Assembly: GCA_035771165.1 (NCBI GenBank)
Contig: JAWNZC010000409.1
Coordinates: 1 to 64,000, forward strand
Source: Paragorgia papillata
Lineage: Eukaryota > Cnidaria > Anthozoa > Scleralcyonacea > Coralliidae
DNA: 64,000 nt
Direction of reading: 5' to 3'
Shown in pieces: positions 22,290 to 33,100 of this stretch (positions are counted from its first letter, which is position 1; each line of letters opens with the position of its first letter). The notes under the pieces were generated by a model. The model made no database searches. It saw only the letters and a list, made by a program, of their open reading frames with translations, and was not told where the DNA came from. Position numbers and translations under genes: made by a program.

Positions 22290-22990
22290 TTAATAAAAGA
22301 AATGATAAATTTTGCCAATAAAGATCTTGAACATATTAACGAATGATTAAAGGCGTACAAATTGAGTCTGGATGTAAAACAGAGTTCATGTTCATTGGGT
22401 CTGATCATAGTCTTAAAAAATAAGAGATATACCCTACCTAAACCCTTAAGCTTTTTGAATGGAAAACCATTAATAGAGTTAAGGTTACAAAATCACTAGG
22501 GCTTTTGATTGACGAAAGACTCTTGGTTTCTATTTCTAAAAAAATAAGTTCTGCTATTGCAGGTCTACGTCAAGCTAGGCAGTTTGTTCCTAAAATACAT
22601 CTATTACAATATATAATTCACTAATAAAACCTTTGTTTGAATACTGCGATATTGTCTGGGACAACATACCTTGCAGTAGTGTGACAAGGATGCAAAAGCT
22701 ACAATACCTTGCTGCCAGAGTCATTACTAGACAAGGTTATGAAATCAGATCCAGTGAAATAAGGCAACAATTAAACTGGAAAACTCTTTCAAAATATCGC
22801 ACTGACCATATATTAATAATGATTAACAAAGTCAGTATAAAAATAATATGGCCCCTTCATATCTGCAAGACCAATTTGAAATCTAAATGATACCTATATT
22901 TAATAAGGGAACGAGAAATGACTCTCGTTCTTCCTAAGCCAAGGGCTGGATTTCTTATAACTGGATAACTCAGTCAATTAATTCAAAACA
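22290..22990 (+). pseudogene. LINE reverse-transcriptase C-terminal fragment (CR1/L2-like)
   Basis: Plus-strand fragments in shifting frames match the region after the reverse transcriptase palm of CR1/L2-type LINEs. They read INEWLKAYKLSLDVK-like (one stop), then KSLGLLIDERL-like, then a clean stretch IKPLFEYCDIVWDNI, RMQKLQYLAARVIT and LNWKTLSKYRTDHIL. It has several stops and frame changes and no endonuclease or palm. It is a dead fragment unrelated to the 7.4-9.8 kb LINE. Confidence 0.75.
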
Positions 22991-23004
22991 TTTTGACATC
23001 TACT

Positions 23005-23280
23005 AGTAAGGTTAGATAAGATCAGTGGCCCAGTCATTGGTCACATGGTTGCTAGCTTCCCTGCAGTTAAATATGGACCATTATACTACAGAATGCTTGA
23101 GAGGGATAAAACAATAGCATTAAAACACTCTAAAGGAAATTTTGAGGCCTATATGGTCATTTCGGACAAAGGAAAAACTTAATTGAAGTGGTGTTCACTA
23201 ATTTTAAGCAAAGTTTTAAAAACATTGAGCAACCCCCAATTGATATGATACTTTATAGTGATGCCTCAATGATTTTTTTA
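23005..23280 (+). pseudogene. DIRS-like retroelement fragment, RT-RNase H junction
   Basis: The plus strand reads KISGPVIGHMVASFPAVKYG, then PLYYRMLERDKTIALK, then GNFEAYMVIS, then after a frame break an LKWW-type segment and DMILYSDAS. This order resembles the thumb-to-RNase H junction of DIRS/Ngaro-type elements, where a DAS box opens RNase H. There is one frame break near 23180. It is truncated by repeat B copy 3. The class is an inference from motif order. Confidence 0.5.
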
Positions 23281-25020
23281 TAAAGAGATCTGAAGCGGCT
23301 GCCGAAACCGAACGCAGTGTTGTTACGATATATTATTAGCAGTGTTAACAATCTGTATTAGTAGTGTTGAAATGAGGTATACATGCAACTGCCTCGTTCA
23401 AGCAGCAGTTCAATCTTGATAAGAAAAAGACTGGGATCGCAGTGCTTTTAATAATTTCACAAATGTAATTTGGAGTTTATAAGTATGACTGTATGAGCAA
23501 CTCACCAGACATGTTCACTTCTGATATTCTGCAACTGTTACTCAGCTCGTCGTTTATGGACTATACAGTATCTTTCGGCTATCTTGGAAGGCGTTGGTGC
23601 AATGAGAGCCGTTTTCTTCGAACAAAGTTTTTGCGGATATTGATTGCTAAACCATATCCGTTATGTCATGAGCGCGGTTGTGTGTGTGTGTTTGTACATG
23701 TGTTTGTGTGTGTGTAAGAATGTTTTCGTCAATCACGTGATCAACGGAAACAACCAATAGCGGATCCGAATCAGCATACTTCACGAATGGAAGACAGAAA
23801 GTTGAGTTTTGCTTCAGGTAGACATTTATGTATGTATGTATCTATGTACTGTTGTTTTGTACTATAAATACAAGCGTGCAGTGACTGCATATATACATGC
23901 AATACTTTCTCGTGTTCATCTCAGCATCACATAATCAAACATACAAGTCGTTTATACTATAATAATTCCGTAACGCGTTTCGACTTTGTCGCCTAAACGA
24001 CAAGCTTTCCAAGGACGAAGAAACAGTGTGAGCGCTTGTTTGGCTTCGGATTAAAGATCTTTCTGAAATCTGAATGCCCTTTTAACTATTAAATGTTTCA
24101 AGTGTTTACGTGTTAGGCGCTCGGCCAAGATGTTTTAGCTATAAGTTTACACGCAGAAATCCACCGTGCTTGGGACGTTTTATGTTACATGTAGACGTAT
24201 TCAATACTTACTCAAAAAACGCGTCGAACATTGATAGATTGAGACGCATCAATGCATGTGTTACTAGAGTCTAAAACATAGATATATAAAACATAAAAAT
24301 ATCATATTGTTTAAAAATGCGATTAGCGTCCGCGTTTCCTGTTTATGCCGATTTACCTAAACGGACGTGAGTTCAAATATTTTAGTATTAGGCGTTAGAG
24401 ATTGGGGTTAATCGTTAGAAATTAACGATTATTGTTATTTCTATAGGTGAGACGTATGAGTACATGTTGAAGGGAAAAAGAAGGCAGAAGGGTGCAGTCA
24501 ATTTATAGCGTTTTTGCTCAGACAAGTGTGTTAAACCGTTCGAATCAATATTTCTGAAACCTGAATAGCCTTTGAATTAATGTTTGAAGTGTTAACATGA
24601 TAAGCGCTGGGCCGAGATGTTAATTAAGCGATATAAGTATAATATTTTTTAATGCGATTATAGGGACTTTGCAAGTTGTCAATTTGTCAATTCTGTTCTC
24701 AACGTTGTTTATGTCTCGCTCATCTTGCAGATAGTTTTCAATAGTCAGCAAGTTATCAGATTGTGAGCATGAGTAATAATTTTCAGTATTAAAATTCAAT
24801 AAATCATATAAATCATTTATAATCAGTTTGCAATTGTCTTGATCGAGACAGCGGAATATTAACCCAGATCTAAATAGAGTGTAAATAGCTCAGCACCGTT
24901 TAGTGTAGATTTGCCGCCATCGAGATATGCAGTTGTAAGCGTAGTGAGCACAATTTTCAGCCACATGACTGATTAATAACAGTGTTCTAAAGTCACTTGT
25001 GATCTTCTAAAAGCTTCAAG

Positions 25021-25155
25021 ATGGAGCAATACCAGATCGATAGCGCACCGGCGTGGTTTCTCAAAGCCTATCGGGATGATGCAATAATTGCAATTTGTCG
25101 ACCAGAAAATAATACCGAAACGCCACGGAAACCTAGACTCGGCTACCTGTGGTAG
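25021..25155 (+). CDS. small ORF (44 codons), doubtful
   Basis: An ATG-initiated frame reads MEQYQIDSAPAWFLKAYR, continues with DDAIIAICRPENN and ends GYLW-stop. The composition looks protein-like and the AT-rich neighbours lack such a frame, but no family is recognised. It is followed 13 bp later by an (AAT)n tract (25168-25195), so it may be the 3' end of a retroelement rather than a gene. Confidence 0.25.
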   Translation: MEQYQIDSAPAWFLKAYRDDAIIAICRPENNTETPRKPRLGYLW

Positions 25156-25167
25156 CCCGGGTAATAA

Positions 25168-25195
25168 AAATAATAATAATAATAATAATAATAAT
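25168..25195. repeat. (AAT)n microsatellite
   Basis: Nine tandem AAT units follow a GGTAGCCCGGGTAATAAAA junction. It could be the tail of a retroelement. Confidence 0.85.
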
Positions 25196-25830
25196 AGATA
25201 GGTAATTGAATGTCAATAAAATTTAAATATTTAGATTCACTGAAATAGTAATTTAACCTCTGAACATGTTGTAATTAGTAATACAACCAAACATTACGTC
25301 TAAATAAATATTTTGAATAATACAACTACCTCGAGTTTTTGCTGGGCCCTTATATATGTCACAAGATTCTCTAGTATTTTCAGTATGTTTTGGTATGTTT
25401 GCATGAAATTGAATTTACAATCCACAATTAGTTATCTTAGACTCTCGCGTTAAATAAATACCAGTATCCACATGTACGCATTGCGTACCTATTTTTTTAT
25501 ATGTTTCCTTGACTGAAATAGCTTGTGCAATAATCAGGTGACTAAGATTAAATGCTGAGTTGCGCGCAATCCATTATTGATGACAGAGTTATTTTGACAA
25601 ATTATCCGAATATGAGACGTGGGGTATGCAAGGTATTCGAAACTGATCAGTGCATATGGCGGTCTGCGATTGTCACCGTGCAACTGTGTGAGGTTTTTTA
25701 TCACTTTGTGTAATCGGCTTACTTGTCATATGCAAACCGTTCGTGAATCAGAACTGCATCACGAAATTGTACGTGCTTAATTAACATGTTTAATATGTAT
25801 CGATCGTTTTATCCTATTAAATAAAGTATT

Positions 25831-27432
25831 ATTTGTTTTATTACTTTGACAGGCTCACCTTTATAATATGAATTGGGTGTTAATCGAATTAGATTCTACT
25901 TGTTTCCCTTACAGCCAGGGGGGGGGAATGAAGCGGCGGTGCCCGGTGCATTATGGTAGTATTTTGATGTAAATTTCAATGGCGGCGATTTCTTCGTGAA
26001 TATTTGTAAGGTAAGTTCCTTTATTATTTGCTAATGTACTTAACATTTTACGAAAATTTTACTTTGCGAAGTATTTTTGAGTCTTTGTTTCGGGGTGGGA
26101 AACGTTTTGCCGCCATATCTCAACTGATTGTTTTGCTGATGGCTATTTGAAATATGGTGGTGAAAACGCCTGTAAAGGAATGCGTATACTGCACAGTACA
26201 TTGCGATCTCTGAGCGTCAAGTTTTAGACCAAACTATCACAAAACTTCGTGAATATGAAAGAATAGTATTCGATTTATCAGGTTTACCTATCGATCCCCA
26301 ACGATCCCCTCGATTTTACGTCGAAAATGATCGTGTTTTTTCCTTAATTTTTCACATAAGTTTAGAGTTAGCATGATGTTGGCAAAGTAACGTAACATTA
26401 GTAAGCGCTTGCAAAGTGATTTATAAATGGTATTGGTCTATAATTTATTGGCACTGATTACTTTGATGAAGTTGGAGTCTCATAATGTACATATAAGTGG
26501 TATATATATATATATATATCTTAGAAGTCTTAGAAATACTTCACTATACGATGTACGTGTACAATTGTTAGTACCAAAATTTGTGCACATATATTTCACT
26601 TTGATATGTACACAATATTGCATTCTCTTATCGCAGAGAAAGCAAGTATGAATCAGTAAGAGTGGCAAGTACTGAAAGCCACTGGTAGAGTATGTGTAAT
26701 TTTGTTCCATAAAGATGGTTTTGCTGTTATATGGATGTTAACTATCTTTTGCTTTTTAAATTTATAGAATAAGATCTCAAAATACAGTAGGACACTGTCT
26801 CGTGGACATATATCTCACGGACATACATGTACAGCATGGCACTGGCTGACATGTAATAAACATTAGCACATTTTGAAAACCTGATCAAAACATTTACTTT
26901 AAAATCATTGTGCCTAACTATAGTATATGCTTATCACAATACACTGTACTATACAGTATCTGTTGGTGTATCAGGATGCACCTCAATTGTTAGTGATATA
27001 TTAAAGTATATTTGTATATCAGTATATGTATATTAATTGAAGTTGATAAATACATGTGGTAGTGTCATTAAGGACTGGTCATTATTTATAGGGTATACTG
27101 GGTGAAGAACAAACTGAGATTGTCCAAGCAACAGAAGAAGCAAAGTCAACTCAGTTCATTGTTTTCAATTGAAACAAAAATTTTACTTTGTAAATTATGA
27201 ACTAGAATTTTGTGGATTTTGAAAATTAAAATTTCAAAACCTATACCAATGAAGTCAAAATGTTTCATGACTTAGGGTCAACTTTATGCAACCCTGTAAT
27301 GTTTTTATCCCAAGGTCCCCTTTTAGTAATTAATATGGTTATGTAATTAAATCCAATGTTCTGAAAAGTTGTTTGGAATCTTATATATGTTTATTGTCAA
27401 CTGAAATTATTTTGTCGTCACTTGACAATGCA
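25831..27432. other. no gene seen; possible CpG/ATGGCGG first-exon-like patch near 25915-26020
   Basis: There is a G8 run at about 25919, a GC-richer patch and ATGGCGGCG followed by a splice-donor-like AAGGTAAGTT near 26010. The ATG frame stops after six codons, so at best this is a non-coding first exon. A (TA)n stretch lies at about 26500-26519. Otherwise AT-rich with no exon recognised. Confidence 0.3.
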
Positions 27433-27585
27433 TTATAAGAGTAGCCCTGTCACCTCCCGGGCAATATATCCAACAGCTTTAAAACCTTCACCGTAATCGA
27501 TCTGAACTAAAATGGCATTGCTGTCATAGTCATTAGTAGGTTCTGTTTGTTTGTAGACGTGCCGCAACTTGTTTTTGTTGCTCAT
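27433..27585 (-). CDS. small ORF with HIRAN-like segment (50 aa)
   Basis: ATG at 27585 and TAA at 27433-27435 enclose 50 codons. The C-terminal half, EPTNDYDSNAILVQIDYGEG then FKAVGYIARE, has the pattern of HIRAN domains: E-P-x-N-x-Y-D-x-N-A-I followed by V-G-Y-I-x-R-E. HIRAN domains bind DNA ends in helicase/nuclease proteins (SWI/SNF, HLTF). The domain is short here and no partner helicase is seen, so it may be a last exon or a remnant. It lies 70 bp downstream of the EXO1-like fragment on the same strand. The reader could also take both as parts of one broken gene. Confidence 0.4.
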   Translation of the reverse strand: MSNKNKLRHVYKQTEPTNDYDSNAILVQIDYGEGFKAVGYIAREVTGLLL

Positions 27586-27655
27586 TCATGGCCAAGATAC
27601 CATCTTGCATTTCTTTATGGTGTGCACTCCCCAGAACCTTAAAAGGTAAAGTATG

Positions 27656-28136
27656 CTACTCCTCATCACTGGTGTTCCCCACACCATCGACTGTGTTGTT
27701 GTGTGCAGTTTCACACACAGTCTCTTCAGCTTTGTTCTCATAATTGGCAGGGACAGTTATGCTGTGCTTCTCCTTTAGAAAATTAATTGCATCACGAGGG
27801 GCAGGTTTTTGTTTGATTGCAGCAAATGGTCTGTTCAATCCAATACCCCTCACTGAAGGTAAATAATCACATCCAGACAATACACACATGTATCGAAACA
27901 TATCTTCAGATAATGAATAAAGTTTATCAGAATTGCTTAAAACAATTAATTCCCTGTCCATATTAACGAAATTAATCTTAAAAAATAATCTTTGTATATT
28001 CGGAACTTCCAAAGACAAGAAGGTCTGAGTCTTCAGACAAAATGTAATCGATAAGGCCGATCTTTTGCAAGTAAGTAAGTTGAGCGTCACTCTCATAAGG
28101 CGAGACAACGTAATCGTATCCCTTTTCAATGCACAC
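27656..28136 (-). pseudogene. EXO1-like (XPG/FEN1 family) nuclease fragment with one frame break
   Basis: Read leftwards from a possible splice acceptor (..CTCTCATCAAG at 28137), one frame gives YDYVVSPYESDAQLTYLQK and IGLIDYILSEDSDLLVFGS, the XPG-I acidic block with EDSD. It then stops at a T6 run (27980-27985). The next frame continues with MFRYMCVLSGCDYLPSVRGI, the helix-hairpin region with its conserved SGCDYLP box, and ITVPANY, then stops at 27656. EXO1 and FEN1 are 5' flap/exonucleases needing Mg ions held by these acidic residues. The N-terminal XPG-N half is not found in the window. The break is a single-base event in a homopolymer, so either a pseudogene or a base-calling error is possible. 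Confidence 0.75.
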
Positions 28137-30169
28137 CTTGATGAGAGAAATGACATACGTTTACGAGCGTATGTATTAATGTATACTCAAATGCGTTATG
28201 CCTCAAATATGAACGAGTCGCGAGTGTAAACTCGTCAGCACTCTGTACGTGTACATACGGATAAAAACCCAGTACTGCAGTAAATCAAATATTTAACCTA
28301 TAAACTTTAATATACTCAAACCAGACTGACTGAATTCGAATATCTCTGTTGCGCGACAAAGTCTCAAGCCTCTATGTTCTGATTTTAGAAGGTACTCATT
28401 CAATTTCAGATCCATGTGCCATAGAAAGGCGTCCTGATGAATTTAAGAGCAAAGTTTCTTCATTTTCATTAAGTATTGATCGATACGACACTTTACTTTG
28501 CGCGCAGAGCTCCTCTCTCAACGAAGACGTAAACAGAACTGAGCATAGTAAAGCCTCGTTTTCAATAATCTCAATGCGCATGTGCAAGTCCGCTTCATGC
28601 CCCCCCTGCCTTACAGCAAAGCTTCGATATTAATCTCAGAAGGCCACTCCCTGTAGAGTTTATAAACCGATAAAACGACACGAAGCACCTCAGTGTTACG
28701 AAAAACATACACGCGAAGTAATTATTATGCAAAGGGAATTGTGCAATCATATTAGTTATCATGCCTCCCATGATTTGTGTTTCCCTGACAACAAGTCTTC
28801 GATATAAATCTCTGCAGTAGGCGGCTAATTATTTCTTGTAACCACAATTCAACTCCTATAGAGTTGAATTGATAAACCGTTAAATGACGCGAAGCACCTT
28901 ATTTCACTAAGAACAGTTTATAAAAGCGATAATTTCGCGGTATTACGAAAATCATATTCTAAGTAATTATTACGCAAAGGGAATTTTGCAATCCTATATA
29001 GTATATCATTCCTAAGCCGAGTGTTTATACACCTGGGATTAACATCCCTTACTCCAATTTACCAAGATCAGTGAAACCAGCCATCACATTTTAAAACTTT
29101 TATTTCAGCATTATATAATTGTTACATGTCGACGAAAGTTCGAAATAACAAGACATTTCAAACATTTTGTTGAAGAACGATCCCATTCTAAGTTATTCAT
29201 AAATACTTCAATGGTCTTCGCCTTGAACAAACAAAGGATCATGCCATATGTCGCTTTATCCTTTTCCATACTTTAGCTTACAAACACATATAATATAGTC
29301 CATTAAATTAATAATGCTTATAGTTCTTTCAGTTTCACAAAACATTTGAGACCACACAAACCAGGTCATATCAAACAGGCTATCAAAATATTGTCTGTAC
29401 GCGTTGGAAAATAAACACTGACACTATGAATAAATTAACGTAAGAAATGAACATGGTGACGTCATGGGTGGAGCAAAAAGCTACACCCGCTACACCCGTC
29501 CCAGAATCCCCACTTTATATACTACTTACGTTAACGAAGTCGCGCGACGAAGTGAAAATTTGATGTGAATATATAATTTTCGTTTGTTGCACGTTGTCAA
29601 AAATTTACAAATTAAAACCTACTGTCACTATACTTACCCGTATGGATGGTTAGGAGCAGACATGCATGTTAAAGAGTTTCCAGCCGTTGTTCGGTTACTT
29701 GGATACAGGTCTAGGGCCATGTAATGGTCCCCAGCCTTGACCTGTCCACCATGCCCCGTGTCTTCACCTATATCACACCGATTATTTCGGTGGAAGTTTA
29801 ATTACTGTAGCTTAATTGGTGGGAGGGAGGGCACAAATTTTCCTCTCTCGCTGTATTCTCGTCTCTTTGATAGGCTTGCTATCGCCCAATGCCCTGCGCG
29901 TTCCATTGTTGTTAACCTTGGTTATAAATAATCTCATTTAACACCTACTGTCACTATACTTACCCGTACGGATGTTTAGGTGCAGACATGCATGTTTAAT
30001 TAAGAGTTAACAGCCGTTGTTCGGTTACTTCGATACAGCTACCCAGCCTTGACCTGTCCACCAAACGCGATATCCACCACACGATATCATCCATCCAAGT
30101 AACACTCCTGGGTTTTATCACTATGTCACCTACCAACCACATGCTGCCGAACGGCTAGTAACTAGACTC
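28137..30169. other. no gene seen; local duplications before the satellite
   Basis: A ~170-bp block (CTTCGATATTAATCTC.. to AAGGGAATTGTGCAATC, about 28617-28750) is repeated with changes at 28797-28992. A perfect hairpin, CAATTCAACTC with GAGTTGAATTG, lies at 28845-28871. Another block, ACCTACTGTCACTATACTTA through CAGCCTTGACCTGTCCACC, occurs at 29617-29753 and again at 29940-30063, just left of the satellite. Frames at 28349-28633 and 29737-29931 have no recognisable motif. Confidence 0.6.
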
Positions 30170-33100
30170 AATCTCTGGAGATGCACCCGGGTAGTCCGAA
30201 GCACATGCCAATCACTGGGTATGCACCCAGGCAGTCCGAAGCAAATATCAACCACTGGGGATGCATCCAGGTAGTCCGAAGCAACTGTCAATCACTGGGG
30301 ATGCATTCAGGCAGTCCGACGCAACCGTCGATCACTGGGGATGCCCCCAGGCAGTCCGAAGCCAATGTCAAACACTGGGGGATATGATGCTCCCAGGCAG
30401 TCCGAAGCCAATGTCAAACACTTGGAGATGCATCCAGGCAGTCCAAATCACATGTCAAACGCTGGGGATGCACCCAGGCAGTCCAAAGCAAATGTCAAAC
30501 ACTCGGATGCAGGCACCCAGGCAGTCCGACGCAACCGTCGATCACCGGGGAAGCACCCAGGTAGTCCGAAGCAACTGTAAATCACTGGGGATGCACCAAG
30601 CCAGCCCGAAGCAAATGTCAATCAATGGGGATGCGCCCAGAAAGCCCGAAGCAACTGTCAATCACAGGGGACGCACCCCGGCAATCCAGTTTACATGTCA
30701 AACACTGGGGATGCATCCAGGTAGTCCGAAGCAACTGTCAATCACTGGGGATGCACTCAGGCAATACAGATCACATGTCAAACACTGGGGATGCACCCAG
30801 GCAATCCGAAACAAATGTCAAACACTGGGGATCCACCCAGGCAGCCAAAGAAAATGTCAAACACTGGGGATGCACCCAGGTAGCCCGAAGCAACTGTCAA
30901 TCACTGGGCATGCACCAAGGCTATGCAGGCAGTCCGAACCAAATGTCAATCACTGGGTATGCACTCAGGCAGTCCAAATCACATGTCAATCACAGGGGAT
31001 GCTGCCGGGCAGTCCGACGCAACCGTCCATCACTGGTGATGCACCAAGCCAGTCCGAAGCAAATGTCATTCAATGGGGATGCGCCCAGGAAGCCGAAGCA
31101 ACTGTCAATCACAGGGGATGCACACCGGCAATCCAGTTTACATGTCAAACACTGGGGATGCGTCCAGGTCGTCCGAAGCATGCAACTTGTCATTCACTGG
31201 GGATACACCCAGGCAATCCAGATCACATGTCAAACACTGAGGATGCACCCAGGCAATCCGAACCAAATGTCAAACACTGGGGATGCACCCAGGCAGTCCA
31301 AATCACATGTCAATCACTGAGGATGCACCCAGGTAGTCCGAAGCAACTGTCAATCACTGGGAATACACCCAGGCAATCCAGATCACATGTCAAACAGTGG
31401 GGATGCACCCAGGCAATCCGAAACAAATGTCAAACACTGGGAATGCACCCAGGCAGTCCAAATCACATGTCAATCACTGGGAATGCACCCAGGTAGTCCG
31501 AAGCAAATGTCAAACACTGAGGATGCACCCAGGTAGTCGGAAGCAACTGTCAATCTCTGGGGATGCACCTAGGCAGTCCAAATCACATGTCCATACTGGG
31601 GATGCACCCAGGCAGTCCGAAGAAAATGTCAAACCCTGGGAATGCACACAGGTAGTCCTAAGCAACTGTCAATCACTGGGTATGCACTCAGGCAATCCAA
31701 ATCACATGTCAATCACTGGGGGTGCCCCCGGGCAATCCGACGCAACCGTCGATCACTGGTGATGCGCCCAGGCAGTCCGAAGCAAACGTCAATCACTGGG
31801 GATGCGCCAAGGAAGCCTGAAGCAACTGTCAGTCACTGGGGATGCACCCAGGCAATCCAGATCACATGTCAAACACTGGGGATGCACCCAGGCAATCCGA
31901 AACATATGTCAAGCACTGGGGATGCACCCAGGCAGTCCAAATCACATGTCAATCACTGGGGATGCACCAAGATAGTCCGAAGCAAATGTCAAACACTGGG
32001 GATGTACCACGCAGTCCAAATCACATGTCAAACGCTGGGGATGCACCCAGGCAGTGCAAAGCAAATGTCAAACACTCGGATGCAGGCTCCCAGGTAGTGC
32101 GAAGCAACAGTCAATCACTGGGGAAGCACCCAGGCAGTCCGAAGCAACTGTAAATCACTGGGGATTCATCCAGGCAGTCCAAATCACATGTCAAACGCTG
32201 GGGATGCACCCAGGCAATCCGAAACAAATGACAAACACTGGGATACACAGAGGCAGCCCAAATCACATGTCAAACGCTGGGGATACACCCAGGCAGTCCG
32301 AAGCAACTGTCAATCACTGGGGATGCACCCAGGCAGTCCAAATCACATGTCAATCACTGGGGATGCACCCAGGTAGTCCGAAGCAAATGTCAAACACTGG
32401 GGATGCATCCAGGTAGTCCGAAGCAAATGTCAAACACTGGGGAAGCATCCAGGTAGTCCGAAGCAACTGTCAATCACTGGGGATACACCCAGGCAATCCA
32501 GATCACATGTTAAATACTGGGGATGCACCCAGGTAGTCCAGAGCGACTGTCAATCACTGGGTATGCACGCAGGCAGTCCAAATCACATGTCAACGCTGGG
32601 GATGCACCCATGCAGTCCGAAGAAAATGTAAAACACTGGAAATGCACCCAGGTAGTCGGATGCAACTGTCAATCACTGGGGATGCACCCACGCAATCCAG
32701 GCAGTCAGAAGCAAATTTTAGTCACCAGGTATGCACCCAGGCAGTCCAAATCACATGTCAATCACTGGGGATGCACCCAGGCAGTCCGAAGCAAATGTCA
32801 ATCACTGGGGATGCGCCCAGGAAGCCCGAAGCAACTGTCAATCACAGGGGATGCACACCGGCAATCCAGATTACATGTCAATCACTGGGGATGCATCCAA
32901 GTAGTCCGAAGCAACTGTCAATCAGTGGGGATGCACCCAGGCAATCCAGGTCACATTTCAAACACTGGGGATGCACCCAGGCATTCCGAAACATATGTCA
33001 AGTACTGGGGATGCACCCAGGCAGTCCAAATCACATGTCAATCACTGGGGATGCACCAAGATAGTCCGAAGCAAATGTCAAACACTGGGGATGTACCACG

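Larger units (their letters stand above)
23275..25830. repeat. repeat B, copy 3, split by a ~1.86-kb insertion
   Basis: 23275-23640 matches the first half of repeat B and 25495-25830 continues it exactly where the first half stops (..CGAACAAAGTT / TTATATGTTTCC..). The intervening 23636-25495 is therefore an insertion. It starts with TTTTTGCGGATATTGATTGC and a GT-rich stretch, the family also seen inverted at 16141-16250. Within it, about 24040-24290 and 24520-24660 are imperfect direct duplicates (CTGAATGCCCTTTTAACTAT against CTGAATAGCCTTTGAATTAA). Confidence 0.7.
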
